From assembly GCF_011059135.1 (NCBI RefSeq), contig NZ_JAALGD010000004.1, positions 1-64,000 on the forward strand: a stretch of DNA of 64,000 bases, in the 5' to 3' direction. The translations under genes were made by a program, and so were the position numbers. Origin of the DNA: Brevibacillus sp. SYP-B805 (GTDB lineage Bacteria > Bacillota > Bacilli > Brevibacillales > Brevibacillaceae). The notes under the pieces were generated by a model. That model saw only the letters and a program-made list of their open reading frames with translations. It did no database searches and was not told where the DNA came from. This document shows positions 35,554 through 44,177 of the stretch, in pieces; the stretch's first letter is position 1; every line of letters begins with the position of its first letter.

Positions 35554-36666
35554 TTAGCGGCGGTCGATCGGCACGTAATGCTGATTGACTGGGCCGGTGT
35601 AATCGGCGCGCGGACGAATCAGCCGGTTGTTTTCATATTGTTCCATGATGTGTGCGGTCCAGCCGGACATGCGGCTGATCGCAAAAATCGGGGTGAACAG
35701 ATCGTTTTCCAGCCCGAGCGACATGTAGACCGATGCGGAGTAGAAGTCAACGTTCGGCTTCAATCCTTTTTCTCCGGTCACCATCTCTTCGATCTTGACG
35801 GACATTTCGTACAGTTCGGGACGTCCCACCTGTGCCGTCAATTGCTTTGACATCGCTTTCAGCCACTTGGCGCGCGGATCGCCATCCTTGTAAACGCGGT
35901 GGCCGAAGCCCATGATCTTCTCCTTGTTATCCAGCTTCTGCCGGATGTAGGATTCCACGCGGTCGATGGAGCCGATCTCCGTCAGCATGGACGCTACCGC
36001 CTCGTTGGCTCCGCCGTGCAGCGGTCCTTTCAGCGTACCGATCGCAGAGACGATGCCGGAATAGATGTCGGTCAGCGTCGCCACCGTTACGCGCGCGGCA
36101 AACGTCGACGCATTAAACTCATGGTCGGCGTGCAGGATTAACGCGACGTCAAACGCTTTGACCGCCGTGTCCGAAGGCTCCTGACCCGTCAGCATGTACA
36201 AAAAGTTCTTGGCAATGCTGTAGGAAGGATTGGGCGCTACCGGCTCCAGCCCTTTGCGGATGCGGGCGAAAGCGGCGACGATTGTCGGGGTTTGCGCCAC
36301 CAGGCGGATCGACTTGCGGTAGTTGGCCTCCGCATCCATATCCTGCGCTTCCGCATCGTAGAGCGCCAGGGTGGAAACAGCCGTGCGCAGCGCCGCCATC
36401 GGGTGAACACCGTGCGGATATGTACGGATGTTGTCGATCACCTCTTGGGGTACAGCGGCATTTTCACCAAGCTGCTTCTTCAGTTCTTCCAGTTGCTCGC
36501 GCTTCGGCAGCACACCGTGCCAGAGGAGGTAGACGACTTCTTCGAAGGTGGCGTGCTCGGCAAGCTCGTCAATGTTGATCCCGCCGTAGCTGAGGACGCC
36601 GTCTACGATGGAACAGATGGACGATTGCGCGGCAACGACGCCTTCGAGTCCACGAGTAGCTGTCAT
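35554..36666 (-). CDS. citZ: Citrate synthase
   Basis: This 370-residue enzyme condenses acetyl-CoA and oxaloacetate. Type-II short form: YGGINIDELAEHATFEEVVYLL is split over the N-terminal helices; the catalytic histidines lie in GPLHGGANEAV and GFGHRVYKDGDPRA, and an aspartate in the C-terminal VDFYSASVY region. It is the first gene of the TCA cluster. A TTCACA-N17-TATAAT promoter candidate lies about 240 bp upstream. Confidence 0.95.
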   Translation of the reverse strand: MTATRGLEGVVAAQSSICSIVDGVLSYGGINIDELAEHATFEEVVYLLWHGVLPKREQLEELKKQLGENAAVPQEVIDNIRTYPHGVHPMAALRTAVSTLALYDAEAQDMDAEANYRKSIRLVAQTPTIVAAFARIRKGLEPVAPNPSYSIAKNFLYMLTGQEPSDTAVKAFDVALILHADHEFNASTFAARVTVATLTDIYSGIVSAIGTLKGPLHGGANEAVASMLTEIGSIDRVESYIRQKLDNKEKIMGFGHRVYKDGDPRAKWLKAMSKQLTAQVGRPELYEMSVKIEEMVTGEKGLKPNVDFYSASVYMSLGLENDLFTPIFAISRMSGWTAHIMEQYENNRLIRPRADYTGPVNQHYVPIDRR

Positions 36667-37053
36667 AATACTCTCTCCTTTTTTAGCGTATTGGTCCCTC
36701 TCGTGAATTGTTCAGGCAGACTTCCTTTTTACCGCCATTCCCCAAGATTTGAAAAGGCATCCATCGATCACCGTGGGCAAGGAAGTGCGGATGAAAGCGA
36801 GAGACGCCTTTCCATCGCAAGGAAAAAAGGAAAGAGAAAGAAGATACGTGCATGTATCCCCTTCAGCATGGCAATACAAAGAAAGTACCCATAATCCGAC
36901 AACAATTATAAAAGATTATTACGCCTTTGTGAATGATAAAGTTCCAAGATGCATGCAATCCGCCATGAACGGTATGCATGCTTGCCCGGCGGGAAACGCT
37001 TGCGGCATAATGAAAGCAAAAGCTGTACTTACAGGTAAAGGAGGGGCTTTTTT
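36667..37053. other. Intergenic region between citZ and ytvI (divergent)
   Basis: No gene supported. Contents: a minus-strand promoter candidate TTCACA (36933-36928), 17 bp, TATAAT (36910-36905) for citZ; two GATGCATGC/GTATGCATGC near-repeats at about 36950-36982; and a possible plus-strand promoter TTGCCC-18-CATAAT before ytvI. The longer open frames here start without ribosome-binding sites and have no family features. Confidence 0.5.
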
Positions 37054-38187
37054 TTGTCCAGCGACAATTGGCTTGCCCGCCATTTTCAGATCGTTCGCTT
37101 TCTCTGGGTCTGTGTCATCCTGTACATCGGTTACCGCGTTTTCCTGTTCGCAACACCCTTACTTTACCCATTTTTTATCTCCTTACTCATCGCGTTGATG
37201 ATCAACCGGCCCGTCGCGTACCTGCAGCAAAAAGCAAGATTGCCGAGGTGGCTCGCGGTTCTGCTCCTGCTCGCCCTGCTGCTGGCCGTATTAGGGGGAT
37301 TGATCACGCTGGCCATTACGGAAACCGTGATTGAGATCGGCCACCTGATCGACAGGCTCTCCCCCATTGCCAACGAGTTCGCCGACTATCTGCAGCAAAC
37401 CATTTCGCAGGATTTTGTGACCGGCTTGTACAACCAGGTCAAGTATTTCTACAACCAGCTGGACCCGGCGTACAAGGAGAACATCGATGCCTATGTCGGC
37501 AATGCGATCCGGACCGTCACGGCTGCGGGTAAAGAGCTGGTCGTCGGCTTTCTGGCCGGACTGCAGAACTTCCTCCTGTCGCTGCCGAATCTGGCCACCG
37601 TGCTGGTGATCTCGCTGTTGGGCGCTTTTTTTATCAGCAAGGACTATGATTTATGGAACCGCCGCTTCCGCCGGCTTCTGCCCAAACATTACAGCAGCCG
37701 CATCGACCAGATTGCGCTCGACCTGCGCAATGCGCTGTTCGGATTTGTGAAGGCGCAGCTGACGCTGATCTCGTTAACCGCCGCGATCGTGATCGTCGGG
37801 CTGTTGATCCTGCGCGTCGATTTTGCCGTCACCATCGGTTTGATCACCGGGCTCGTCGACCTGCTCCCTTACCTGGGAACGGGCACCGTATTTGTGCCGT
37901 GGATCGTGTACGCCTTTTTCAAAGGTAATTATTCGCTGGTCATCGGTCTCTCCATCCTGTACGGCATCGTCGTGATCTTCCGGCAGATTGTGGAGCCGAA
38001 AGTGGTTGCCGAAAACGTGGGGCTCGATCCGCTTCTGACGTTGGTGGCGCTGTTTGTCGGCCTGCAGCTGTTCGGCTTCTTCGGCCTAATCGTCGGTCCG
38101 GTGAGCCTGGTGGTCATCAACGCCTTGGTCAGGGCGAATGTGCTGGCCGATCTGTGGGCCTACATCAAGAAAACCCCGCCGACTTGA
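37054..38187 (+). CDS. ytvI: YtvI-type AI-2E family membrane protein
   Basis: This 377-residue polytopic protein of the AI-2E/PerM-like family starts at TTG 37054 after AAAGGAGGGG. It has paired N-terminal helices, a soluble loop (about 100-200) and a conserved C-terminal helical core (GLVDLLPYLGTGTVFVPW, then EPKVVAENVGLDPLLTL). In B. subtilis YtvI is a sporulation-associated membrane protein. Its neighbours citZ and fxsA match that locus. Exact function is unknown. Confidence 0.88.
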   Translation: MSSDNWLARHFQIVRFLWVCVILYIGYRVFLFATPLLYPFFISLLIALMINRPVAYLQQKARLPRWLAVLLLLALLLAVLGGLITLAITETVIEIGHLIDRLSPIANEFADYLQQTISQDFVTGLYNQVKYFYNQLDPAYKENIDAYVGNAIRTVTAAGKELVVGFLAGLQNFLLSLPNLATVLVISLLGAFFISKDYDLWNRRFRRLLPKHYSSRIDQIALDLRNALFGFVKAQLTLISLTAAIVIVGLLILRVDFAVTIGLITGLVDLLPYLGTGTVFVPWIVYAFFKGNYSLVIGLSILYGIVVIFRQIVEPKVVAENVGLDPLLTLVALFVGLQLFGFFGLIVGPVSLVVINALVRANVLADLWAYIKKTPPT

Positions 38188-38271
38188 GCTAACGCTCCAC
38201 CCACTCGGCGATAGCTAACGCTTCGCCGAGTGGGGTCCCTTGCTGTTGACGGCGGGGGCCCCCAACCTTTC
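38174..38271. repeat. Family 2 dispersed repeat
   Basis: It begins CCCCGCCGACTT inside the last codons of ytvI and ends GGCGGGGGCCCCCAACCTTTC. Inside, CCACTCGGCGA and TCGCCGAGTGG form an 11-bp perfect hairpin, enclosed by the outer CCCGCCGAC/GTTGACGGCGGGG pairing. Closely similar to 57569-57697, which also follows a stop codon. Confidence 0.75.
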
Positions 38272-38305
38272 TCACGTCGCTTTATCGCTTTAAAGAAAAG
38301 CCTTC

Positions 38306-38701
38306 CTAACGGCGGAAGATCATCGTGATCCGGCCGGACGCAATTAGCGACACGATCCATTTTTTCAGGAAAAAGCGCACGAACATGCGGGTGTAGGGAA
38401 TCAGCAGCACCAAGCCGGCGATATCGGTGAAAAATCCCGGCGTCAGCAGCAGCATGCCGCCGGCGAGAACCAGAAGGCCGTCCAGCAGCGCATCGGTCGG
38501 CAGCTGGCCGCGCGACAGCTGCAGCTGCACGAGGCGCAGCACCTGCAAGCCCTGCTGTTTGGCCAGCCAGGCTCCCAGCACGCCGGACAGAATCACCAGG
38601 CCCACGGTTGTCCAGCCGCCGATCCATTTGCCAACCGCAATCAATCCCCACAGTTCGATCGCCGGTACGACGATAAACAACAGCACCAAAAGGCGAAACA
38701 T
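38306..38701 (-). CDS. fxsA: FxsA family membrane protein
   Basis: This 131-residue protein has four hydrophobic segments, including FRLLVLLFIVVPAIELWGL and the GGMLLLTPGFFTDIAGL motif typical of FxsA. E. coli FxsA affects phage T7 exclusion by F plasmid; a Bacillus role is not known. It sits between ytvI and pyk in B. subtilis; here a thioesterase and the hut-like region separate it from pyk. Confidence 0.9.
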   Translation of the reverse strand: MFRLLVLLFIVVPAIELWGLIAVGKWIGGWTTVGLVILSGVLGAWLAKQQGLQVLRLVQLQLSRGQLPTDALLDGLLVLAGGMLLLTPGFFTDIAGLVLLIPYTRMFVRFFLKKWIVSLIASGRITMIFRR

Positions 38702-38712
38702 CGCATGCCCTC

Positions 38713-39177
38713 CTATGTTGCAGCGTTTTCCTGCGCCCGGGCTGCCTGGTTGGCATGGTACGCTTCTTCCAGCCAGGCGTAGAGCTCGGGCAGCTGCCGG
38801 GAGAGGCGGACGGGTTTAAACGCCGCGTTGGTGAAGACGTGCATCGTCTCTCCCGTAACCAGCAGTTGACCGTCGCCGGGCCGGGTGATCTCGTAGCCAA
38901 AGGCCAGGCGCAGCGGCGTTAGCCGGGAAATGCATGTCCGCACCACCACCACATCGTCATAGCGGGCGGGCTGCTTGTACGAAAGCGATGCATCGGTGAC
39001 CGGCAGCAGCAGCCCCTGCTCCTCCAGCTCACGGTAGCTGAACCCCGCTCCGCGCAAAAAATCCGTTCTCCCCACTTCAAACCAGTGCAGATAATTGGCA
39101 TGGTAGACCACGCCCATCTGATCGGTCTCACTGTATCTTACACGGATCTCTGTGTTCCAATGCATGGGCTTGCTCAT
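38713..39177 (-). CDS. Acyl-CoA thioesterase, 4HBT/YbgC type
   Basis: This 154-residue hotdog-fold thioesterase has the family signature YSETDQMGVVYHANYLHWFEVGR (read in two parts), containing the catalytic aspartate-region DQMGVVYHANY. It hydrolyses acyl- or 4-hydroxybenzoyl-type CoA esters; the natural substrate cannot be told. It lies 11 bp upstream of fxsA on the same strand and is probably co-transcribed. Confidence 0.88.
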   Translation of the reverse strand: MSKPMHWNTEIRVRYSETDQMGVVYHANYLHWFEVGRTDFLRGAGFSYRELEEQGLLLPVTDASLSYKQPARYDDVVVVRTCISRLTPLRLAFGYEITRPGDGQLLVTGETMHVFTNAAFKPVRLSRQLPELYAWLEEAYHANQAARAQENAAT

Positions 39178-39325
39178 ATCCTCTCTCCTTTCATCCCCTT
39201 GCTATTCATACTAACATGTTTTGATCCAGACACCAATGAAAGCGCCGGATTCCGGGGGAGCGTCCGCCCGTCGGAGAATGCTGGTGGAGAAGCGGAGCAG
39301 GGAGGCGGCGGGCATAGCGGATATG

Positions 39326-39835
39326 CTATCCGATTCCGGCATGACGCCGCCAGTATCCGCCAGCCACATGCGACGCATCAAAGGAAACGATAAACGCGTC
39401 CGGATCAAGCTGCCTGATATCGGCCAGCAGCCCGGAAAAGCTTTTGCGCGGAGCCAGAATGAAAAGCATCTGCCTGGCCCCATCCGCTCCGTAGCCCGTC
39501 CACACGGTGACACCGAATCCCCGCTGCCGCAGAGGGGTGGCCAAGTCCCGTTCGCAATCGGTAATCACCTGCAGGCTGATGTACCCGAGCGCGATCCGCT
39601 GCTCCAGGTAGGTGCCGAGCAGCACCCCCACCCCAAATGTCAAGCTGTACACGACGATCCCCAAGGGGGACTGGAGGTTGTTGAGCACGATGGACAGCCC
39701 GCAGATGTATACGAACACCTCCGCCGTGCTGATCAGGGTGGCAAGCAGTTTCCTTCCCCTGATCATCAGCACCACGCGCAGCGAGTTCAGCGCCACATAC
39801 AGGATCTGGATCAATCCCATCCACACATAGATCAT
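39326..39835 (-). CDS. UPF0316 membrane protein (DUF2179-like)
   Basis: This protein of about 169 residues has three N-terminal hydrophobic helices, starting MIYVWMGLIQILYV, and a C-terminal soluble domain (DCERDLATPLRQRGFGVTV...FILAPRK). It belongs to the UPF0316/YebE group, of unknown function. ATG 39835 is chosen for the AGAGGA 7 nt upstream. A perfect terminator and a family 1 repeat precede it. Confidence 0.8.
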   Translation of the reverse strand: MIYVWMGLIQILYVALNSLRVVLMIRGRKLLATLISTAEVFVYICGLSIVLNNLQSPLGIVVYSLTFGVGVLLGTYLEQRIALGYISLQVITDCERDLATPLRQRGFGVTVWTGYGADGARQMLFILAPRKSFSGLLADIRQLDPDAFIVSFDASHVAGGYWRRHAGIG

Positions 39836-39881
39836 GCCAGTCCTCTCCTCTGTCTGTCCGTTACCTTTCTGAAAGTGCAAA

Positions 39882-39909
39882 AAAAGATAGGTTTCGAAAA
39901 ACCTATCTC
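39882..39909 (-). terminator. Terminator, first copy flanking the family 1 repeat
   Basis: On the minus strand AGATAGGTTT pairs with AAACCTATCT, followed by seven T. The same hairpin sequence recurs on the other side of the repeat at 40159-40183. Confidence 0.8.
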
Positions 39910-39916
39910 AGTGGGG

Positions 39917-40158
39917 GACAAAGTCGGTTCTATCATGGATGATGGTTCCTGCTCGCTCTCTTGACGACCAGCAAAGAAGTTGGCTTCTGTCCGCTCCGAA
40001 ACGCGACGCGGGCGGGGGCTCAACATCTGGGTGTTTCGGCGAAGTGAGACTCACGCCCCCTTAGCTCCCGCGTCTTCGTTTCTTCGCTGAGCCGGTCGTC
40101 AAAGGAGCTCGCTTGGTCCCATCATGCCATGACTCTGACTGAAGTTTGTCATCAATCT
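39917..40158 (+). repeat. Family 1 dispersed repeat, full copy
   Basis: About 242 bp, close to 30201-30440 throughout, with the same inverted termini and GACAAAGTC at the left. It lies between the last gene of the hut-like operon and the UPF0316 gene. It is bounded by two copies of the same 24-bp hairpin AGATAGGTTTCGAAAAACCTATCT (split here for length: AGATAGGTTTCG plus AAAAACCTATCT). No coding capacity. Confidence 0.8.
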
Positions 40159-40183
40159 AAGATAGGTTTCGAAAAACCTATCT
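40159..40183 (-). terminator. Hairpin after hutG, second copy
   Basis: AAGATAGGTTT pairs with AAACCTATCTT 7 bp after the hutG stop. It has no T run; the T-tailed version is at 39882-39909. This suggests that the repeat split or duplicated the original terminator. Confidence 0.6.
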
Positions 40184-40190
40184 TCCGCGC

Positions 40191-41171
40191 TTAACGCTGT
40201 CTGGCCATATATCCGCACAACAGATTCAGGATCGCATGGGCGCCCGTTTTCACGGTCCCCATGTGCCGGTGGTCGCGGAAAGGATCGAGGCAAACCAGGT
40301 CCATGCCGCATACCAGGGGTTCTTTTCCCAGGAGATAGAGCGCGTCAAACAGCTCCCACGGGGACATTCCCCCCGGCGTGGAAGCGGGAGCGGCGGGAGC
40401 GAACGCGGCGTCCAGCACGTCGATGTCCACCGTCACATAGATCAGATCGACCCGTTGGCGCAGATACTCCACCGCCTCCGCTACCACCTGCTCGATTCCC
40501 TTTCGTTTCACCTCGCGCAGCGTTACATACCGCACCCCGTGTTGATCGGCATACTGCTTGAGGGAGTAGGTGTTGAAATAACCGTGCAGCCCGATGTTGA
40601 CCACATGCTGGCCGGAGACGGTTTGCGACTCGATCAGGCCGCGAATCGGCGTCCCGTTGCTCGGTCCCCCGTCCCGCAGGTCGCGCAGGTCAAAGTGGGT
40701 GTCAAACTGGACAATCCCGATCGTTTTGTCCCGGTGATGCTGTTTGACCGCCTTCACCAGCGGGTTGGTGATGGAGTGATCGCCGCCGATCATGACCGGC
40801 AGAAACGGCGGGTTCCGGTCGAGCACCTCCAGCAATCCCTGCTCGATGTTGTGATGGCAGCGGGGAATATCCGTCACATGCATCTTCACGTCGCCCAGGT
40901 CCACAATCTGCAGGGTGGAAAGATCGATATCGTAATCAATGTTATAGGCCGCAAACGATTTCCAGATCATCCGGATGGCATTGGGATTCTCGCTGGCAGC
41001 CGACGGACTGATGGACGAGCGGGAAAGCGGGACGCCCAGCAGGCCCACGTCGAACGGCTCCCCCTGGACGTGCTGCCGGATCAGCTGATTCATCCGCATC
41101 TCCGGCCCCGGTGGCGGCGCAGCGTTCCATTTCATCTGCGGGGGATCAATGTAGCCATAGCCGTTCGTCAT
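40191..41171 (-). CDS. hutG: Formimidoylglutamase HutG (arginase/ureohydrolase family)
   Basis: This 326-residue binuclear manganese hydrolase converts N-formimino-glutamate to glutamate and formamide, the last step of histidine breakdown. Metal motifs GGDHS, QFDTHFDLRD and VDIDVLDAAFAP are all present, with the family-specific DTHFD. ATG 41171 follows GGAGGATCGT and overlaps the end of hutI. It is the last gene of the ten-gene operon; the following hairpin should end the transcript. Confidence 0.93.
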   Translation of the reverse strand: MTNGYGYIDPPQMKWNAAPPPGPEMRMNQLIRQHVQGEPFDVGLLGVPLSRSSISPSAASENPNAIRMIWKSFAAYNIDYDIDLSTLQIVDLGDVKMHVTDIPRCHHNIEQGLLEVLDRNPPFLPVMIGGDHSITNPLVKAVKQHHRDKTIGIVQFDTHFDLRDLRDGGPSNGTPIRGLIESQTVSGQHVVNIGLHGYFNTYSLKQYADQHGVRYVTLREVKRKGIEQVVAEAVEYLRQRVDLIYVTVDIDVLDAAFAPAAPASTPGGMSPWELFDALYLLGKEPLVCGMDLVCLDPFRDHRHMGTVKTGAHAILNLLCGYMARQR

Positions 41172-42451
41172 ACGATCCTCCCCTCCCTGACCACCACACG
41201 GCCATCCTTCACCACGGTATCGACCAGGTTGACGCCGAAGTTGTACTGCAGGTATACGTAGTTGGGCGCATCGAATACCACCAGATCCGCTTTCTTGCCC
41301 GGCTCGATGCTGCCGATTTCCCGGCCGCGCCCGATGGCATGGGCGGCGTTGATGGTGCTGGCGGTGATCACCTCAGCGGGCGTCATTTTCATGGTCAGGC
41401 AGGCCAGATTCATCACCAGCGGCAGCGATTCCGTCGGGCTGGAGCCGGGATTGCGGTCGGTCGAGAGCGCAACCGGCACTCCCGCTTCGATGAGCGCGCG
41501 CGCCCGTGCCGGCTGCTCCATCAGGAAGAGGGCCGTTGCCGGCAGCAGCACGGCGATGACGCCCGCCTGCGCCATGGCCCGCATGCCCTCATCGGATGCT
41601 TTCAGCAGATGATCCGCCGAGATGGCTCCTACTTTGGCGGCCAGTTCCGCGCCGCCGAAAGAGACGATTTCGTCGGCGTGAATTTTGGGGATCAATCCCC
41701 ACTGTTTCCCCGCCTCCAGAATCCGCTCCGACTGCTCCACCGTAAACACGCCCTGCTCGCAGAACACATCGCAAAACTCGGCCAGCTTTTCGGCGGCCAC
41801 CCGGGGCAGCATCTCCTCGATCACGATGCGCACGTATTCGTCGGGATCGTGCTTGTATTCCTGCGGCACCGCATGCGCCCCCATAAAGGTGGAAACCACG
41901 TCGACCGGATGGCGTTCGTGCAATAGGCGCGCCACCCTAAGCTGCTTCAATTCGTCTTCCACCGTAAGGCCATAGCCGCTCTTGGCTTCCACCGTGGTGA
42001 CACCGTGCTGCAGGAACCGGTTCAGCCGTTTCCACGACTCCTGCAGCAGCTCCTCTTCGGTGGCGGCGCGGGTTTGGGTGGTGGAGTACAGGATGCCGCC
42101 GCCCTGCTGGAGAATCTCCAGATAGGTGGCACCCTGCAGCCGCATCTCCAGTTCCCGTTCCCTGCTGCCGGCAAACACCAGATGGGTATGGGGATCAACC
42201 AGGCCGGGAGTGACGATTTTGCCGGCCGCGTCGATCACCGTATCCGCTCCTCCCAGCGAACGGACGAAGTCTTCCGCTTCCGCATCCGGCCCGACAAAGC
42301 GTATCCGCCCGTTCTCGCAGACCACTCCCCCCTGTTCAATGATCCGCAGATCTTCCATCTCGGCGCCCCTTTTCGGCGCGTCGCTTGCCCCGCCGACCGT
42401 GATGACCTGCGCCGCATTCCTGATATAGGTTCTCTGCTCCATCCTCGTCAT
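41168..42451 (-). CDS. hutI: Imidazolonepropionase HutI
   Basis: This 427-residue zinc amidohydrolase opens 4-imidazolone-5-propionate to N-formimino-glutamate. It has the metal motif [16 protein letters not shown], the conserved [16 protein letters not shown], a histidine in IPKIHADEI and the aspartate in [12 protein letters not shown]. It overlaps hutU and hutG. If the operon handles thiourocanate, this enzyme or an unlinked one would have to act on a thio-imidazolone analogue; that is not visible here. Confidence 0.94.
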   Translation of the reverse strand: MTRMEQRTYIRNAAQVITVGGASDAPKRGAEMEDLRIIEQGGVVCENGRIRFVGPDAEAEDFVRSLGGADTVIDAAGKIVTPGLVDPHTHLVFAGSRERELEMRLQGATYLEILQQGGGILYSTTQTRAATEEELLQESWKRLNRFLQHGVTTVEAKSGYGLTVEDELKQLRVARLLHERHPVDVVSTFMGAHAVPQEYKHDPDEYVRIVIEEMLPRVAAEKLAEFCDVFCEQGVFTVEQSERILEAGKQWGLIPKIHADEIVSFGGAELAAKVGAISADHLLKASDEGMRAMAQAGVIAVLLPATALFLMEQPARARALIEAGVPVALSTDRNPGSSPTESLPLVMNLACLTMKMTPAEVITASTINAAHAIGRGREIGSIEPGKKADLVVFDAPNYVYLQYNFGVNLVDTVVKDGRVVVREGRIV

Positions 42452-44115
42452 CCCTTTTGGTTCAGCATCGGAATCTTGATGCCTTTTTGTTTGGCCGTTT
42501 CGATAGCCAGCTCGTAGCCGGCGTCGGCATGTCTGACCACGCCCATGCCGGGGTCTGTGGTGAGGACGCGTTCCAGCCGCTTGGCCGCATCTTCACTGCC
42601 ATCCGCCACCACCACCATGCCCGCATGCAGGGAATAGCCCATGCCGACCCCGCCGCCGTGGTGCACCGACACCCAGCTGGCTCCGGCGGCCGTGTTGAGC
42701 AGCGCGTTGAGAATCGGCCAGTCCGCAATGGCGTCGCTGCCGTCTTTCATCGCTTCCGTCTCCCGGTTGGGGGAGGCCACCGAGCCGGAATCCAGATGGT
42801 CGCGCCCGATCACGATGGGGGCCGACAGCTCGCCCGATGCCACCATGTCGTTGATGATTCTGCCGAAACGGGCGCGCTCGCCGTAGCCCAGCCAGCAGAT
42901 GCGCGCAGGCAGGCCCTGGAAGGCGATCTTTTCCCGCGCCATTCTGATCCAGTTGCACAGGTGGGTATTGTAGGAGAATTCGCGCAGGATCACTTCGTCC
43001 GTCTTGTAGATATCCTCGGGATCACCCGACAGGGCTACCCAGCGGAACGGCCCTTTGCCTTCGCAGAACTGCGGGCGAATGAAAGCAGGCACGAAGCCGG
43101 GGAAATCAAACGCGTTTTTCACCCCTTCGTCATAGGCCACCTGCCGGATGTTGTTGCCGTAGTCGAAGACGACCGCGCCGCGTTCCTTCATCTCCAGCAT
43201 CGCCCGGACATGGACGGCCATGCTGGCTTTCGCCTGCTTCACATACCGTTCGGGGTCTTCCTTGCGCAGCCGTGCCCCTTCCTCCATCGTCATGCCGGCC
43301 GGCAGATAGCCGTTTAACGGATCATGGGCCGAGGTTTGGTCGGTCACGATGTCCGGAATAAATCCGCGCCGCAGCATCTCCGGCAGAATCTCCGCCGCGT
43401 TGCCGAGCAGCCCGATGGAGAGCGGCCGTTTTTCCGCCTTGGCTTCCTGGGCCAGCCGGATCGCTTCGTCCAGCGATTCCACCATCATGTCGCAGTACCG
43501 GGTCTCGATCCGCTTCTCGATGCGCGTCCGGTCCACCTCGATGGCGATCACGACCCCCTCGTTCATGGTAACGGCAAGCGGTTGGGCACCGCCCATTCCG
43601 CCCAGACCGGCCGTTACGGTGATGGTGCCTTTCAGCGTTCCGCCGAAGTGCTGTCTGGCGCATTCGGCAAACGATTCATACGTTCCCTGAACGATCCCCT
43701 GGCTGCCGATGTAGATCCAGCTTCCGGCCGTCATTTGCCCGTACATGATCAGCCCTTTTTTGTCCAGCTCATGGAACGTCTCCCAGTTGGCCCAGGCCGG
43801 CACGATGTTGGAGTTGGCCAGCAGCACGCGGGGCGCATCCTTGTGGGTGCGGAAGACCGCAACCGGTTTGCCGGACTGGATCAGCAGCGTTTCATGCTCC
43901 TCCAGGTTGCGCAGCGATTCGACGATGGCGTCAAAAGCCGCCCAGTTTCTCGCCGCCTTGCCAATGCCGCCGTATACGATCAGATTTTCCGGATGCTCGG
44001 CCACCTCCGGGTCAAGATTGTTCATCAGCATGCGCAGGGCCGCTTCCTGCACCCATCCTTTCGCCTGAAGCTGTCTGCCTCTTGGGGCGCGGATGATCCG
44101 TTTGTCCGTATTCAT
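42448..44115 (-). CDS. hutU: Urocanate hydratase HutU (canonical copy)
   Basis: This protein of about 555 residues hydrates urocanate to 4-imidazolone-5-propionate using tightly bound NAD as an electrophile. The full family signature [16 protein letters not shown], with the catalytic Cys, is intact. So are [10 protein letters not shown] (NAD site), [13 protein letters not shown] and [11 protein letters not shown]. The start is ATG 44115 ([11 protein letters not shown]) with AAGGAGG upstream. A second, divergent urocanase lies three genes upstream in the same operon. Confidence 0.94.
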   Translation of the reverse strand: MNTDKRIIRAPRGRQLQAKGWVQEAALRMLMNNLDPEVAEHPENLIVYGGIGKAARNWAAFDAIVESLRNLEEHETLLIQSGKPVAVFRTHKDAPRVLLANSNIVPAWANWETFHELDKKGLIMYGQMTAGSWIYIGSQGIVQGTYESFAECARQHFGGTLKGTITVTAGLGGMGGAQPLAVTMNEGVVIAIEVDRTRIEKRIETRYCDMMVESLDEAIRLAQEAKAEKRPLSIGLLGNAAEILPEMLRRGFIPDIVTDQTSAHDPLNGYLPAGMTMEEGARLRKEDPERYVKQAKASMAVHVRAMLEMKERGAVVFDYGNNIRQVAYDEGVKNAFDFPGFVPAFIRPQFCEGKGPFRWVALSGDPEDIYKTDEVILREFSYNTHLCNWIRMAREKIAFQGLPARICWLGYGERARFGRIINDMVASGELSAPIVIGRDHLDSGSVASPNRETEAMKDGSDAIADWPILNALLNTAAGASWVSVHHGGGVGMGYSLHAGMVVVADGSEDAAKRLERVLTTDPGMGVVRHADAGYELAIETAKQKGIKIPMLNQKG

Positions 44116-44177
44116 AGGTTTCCTCCTTGCATTCAATCTCGTTTTCTTCATGATAGGGGGTGCGTGGCAAAACAGCA

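Noticed and set aside
36749-37198. 149-codon open frame between citZ and ytvI
   Set aside because: Crosses the citZ promoter region and the ytvI start, has no ribosome-binding site and no family features.
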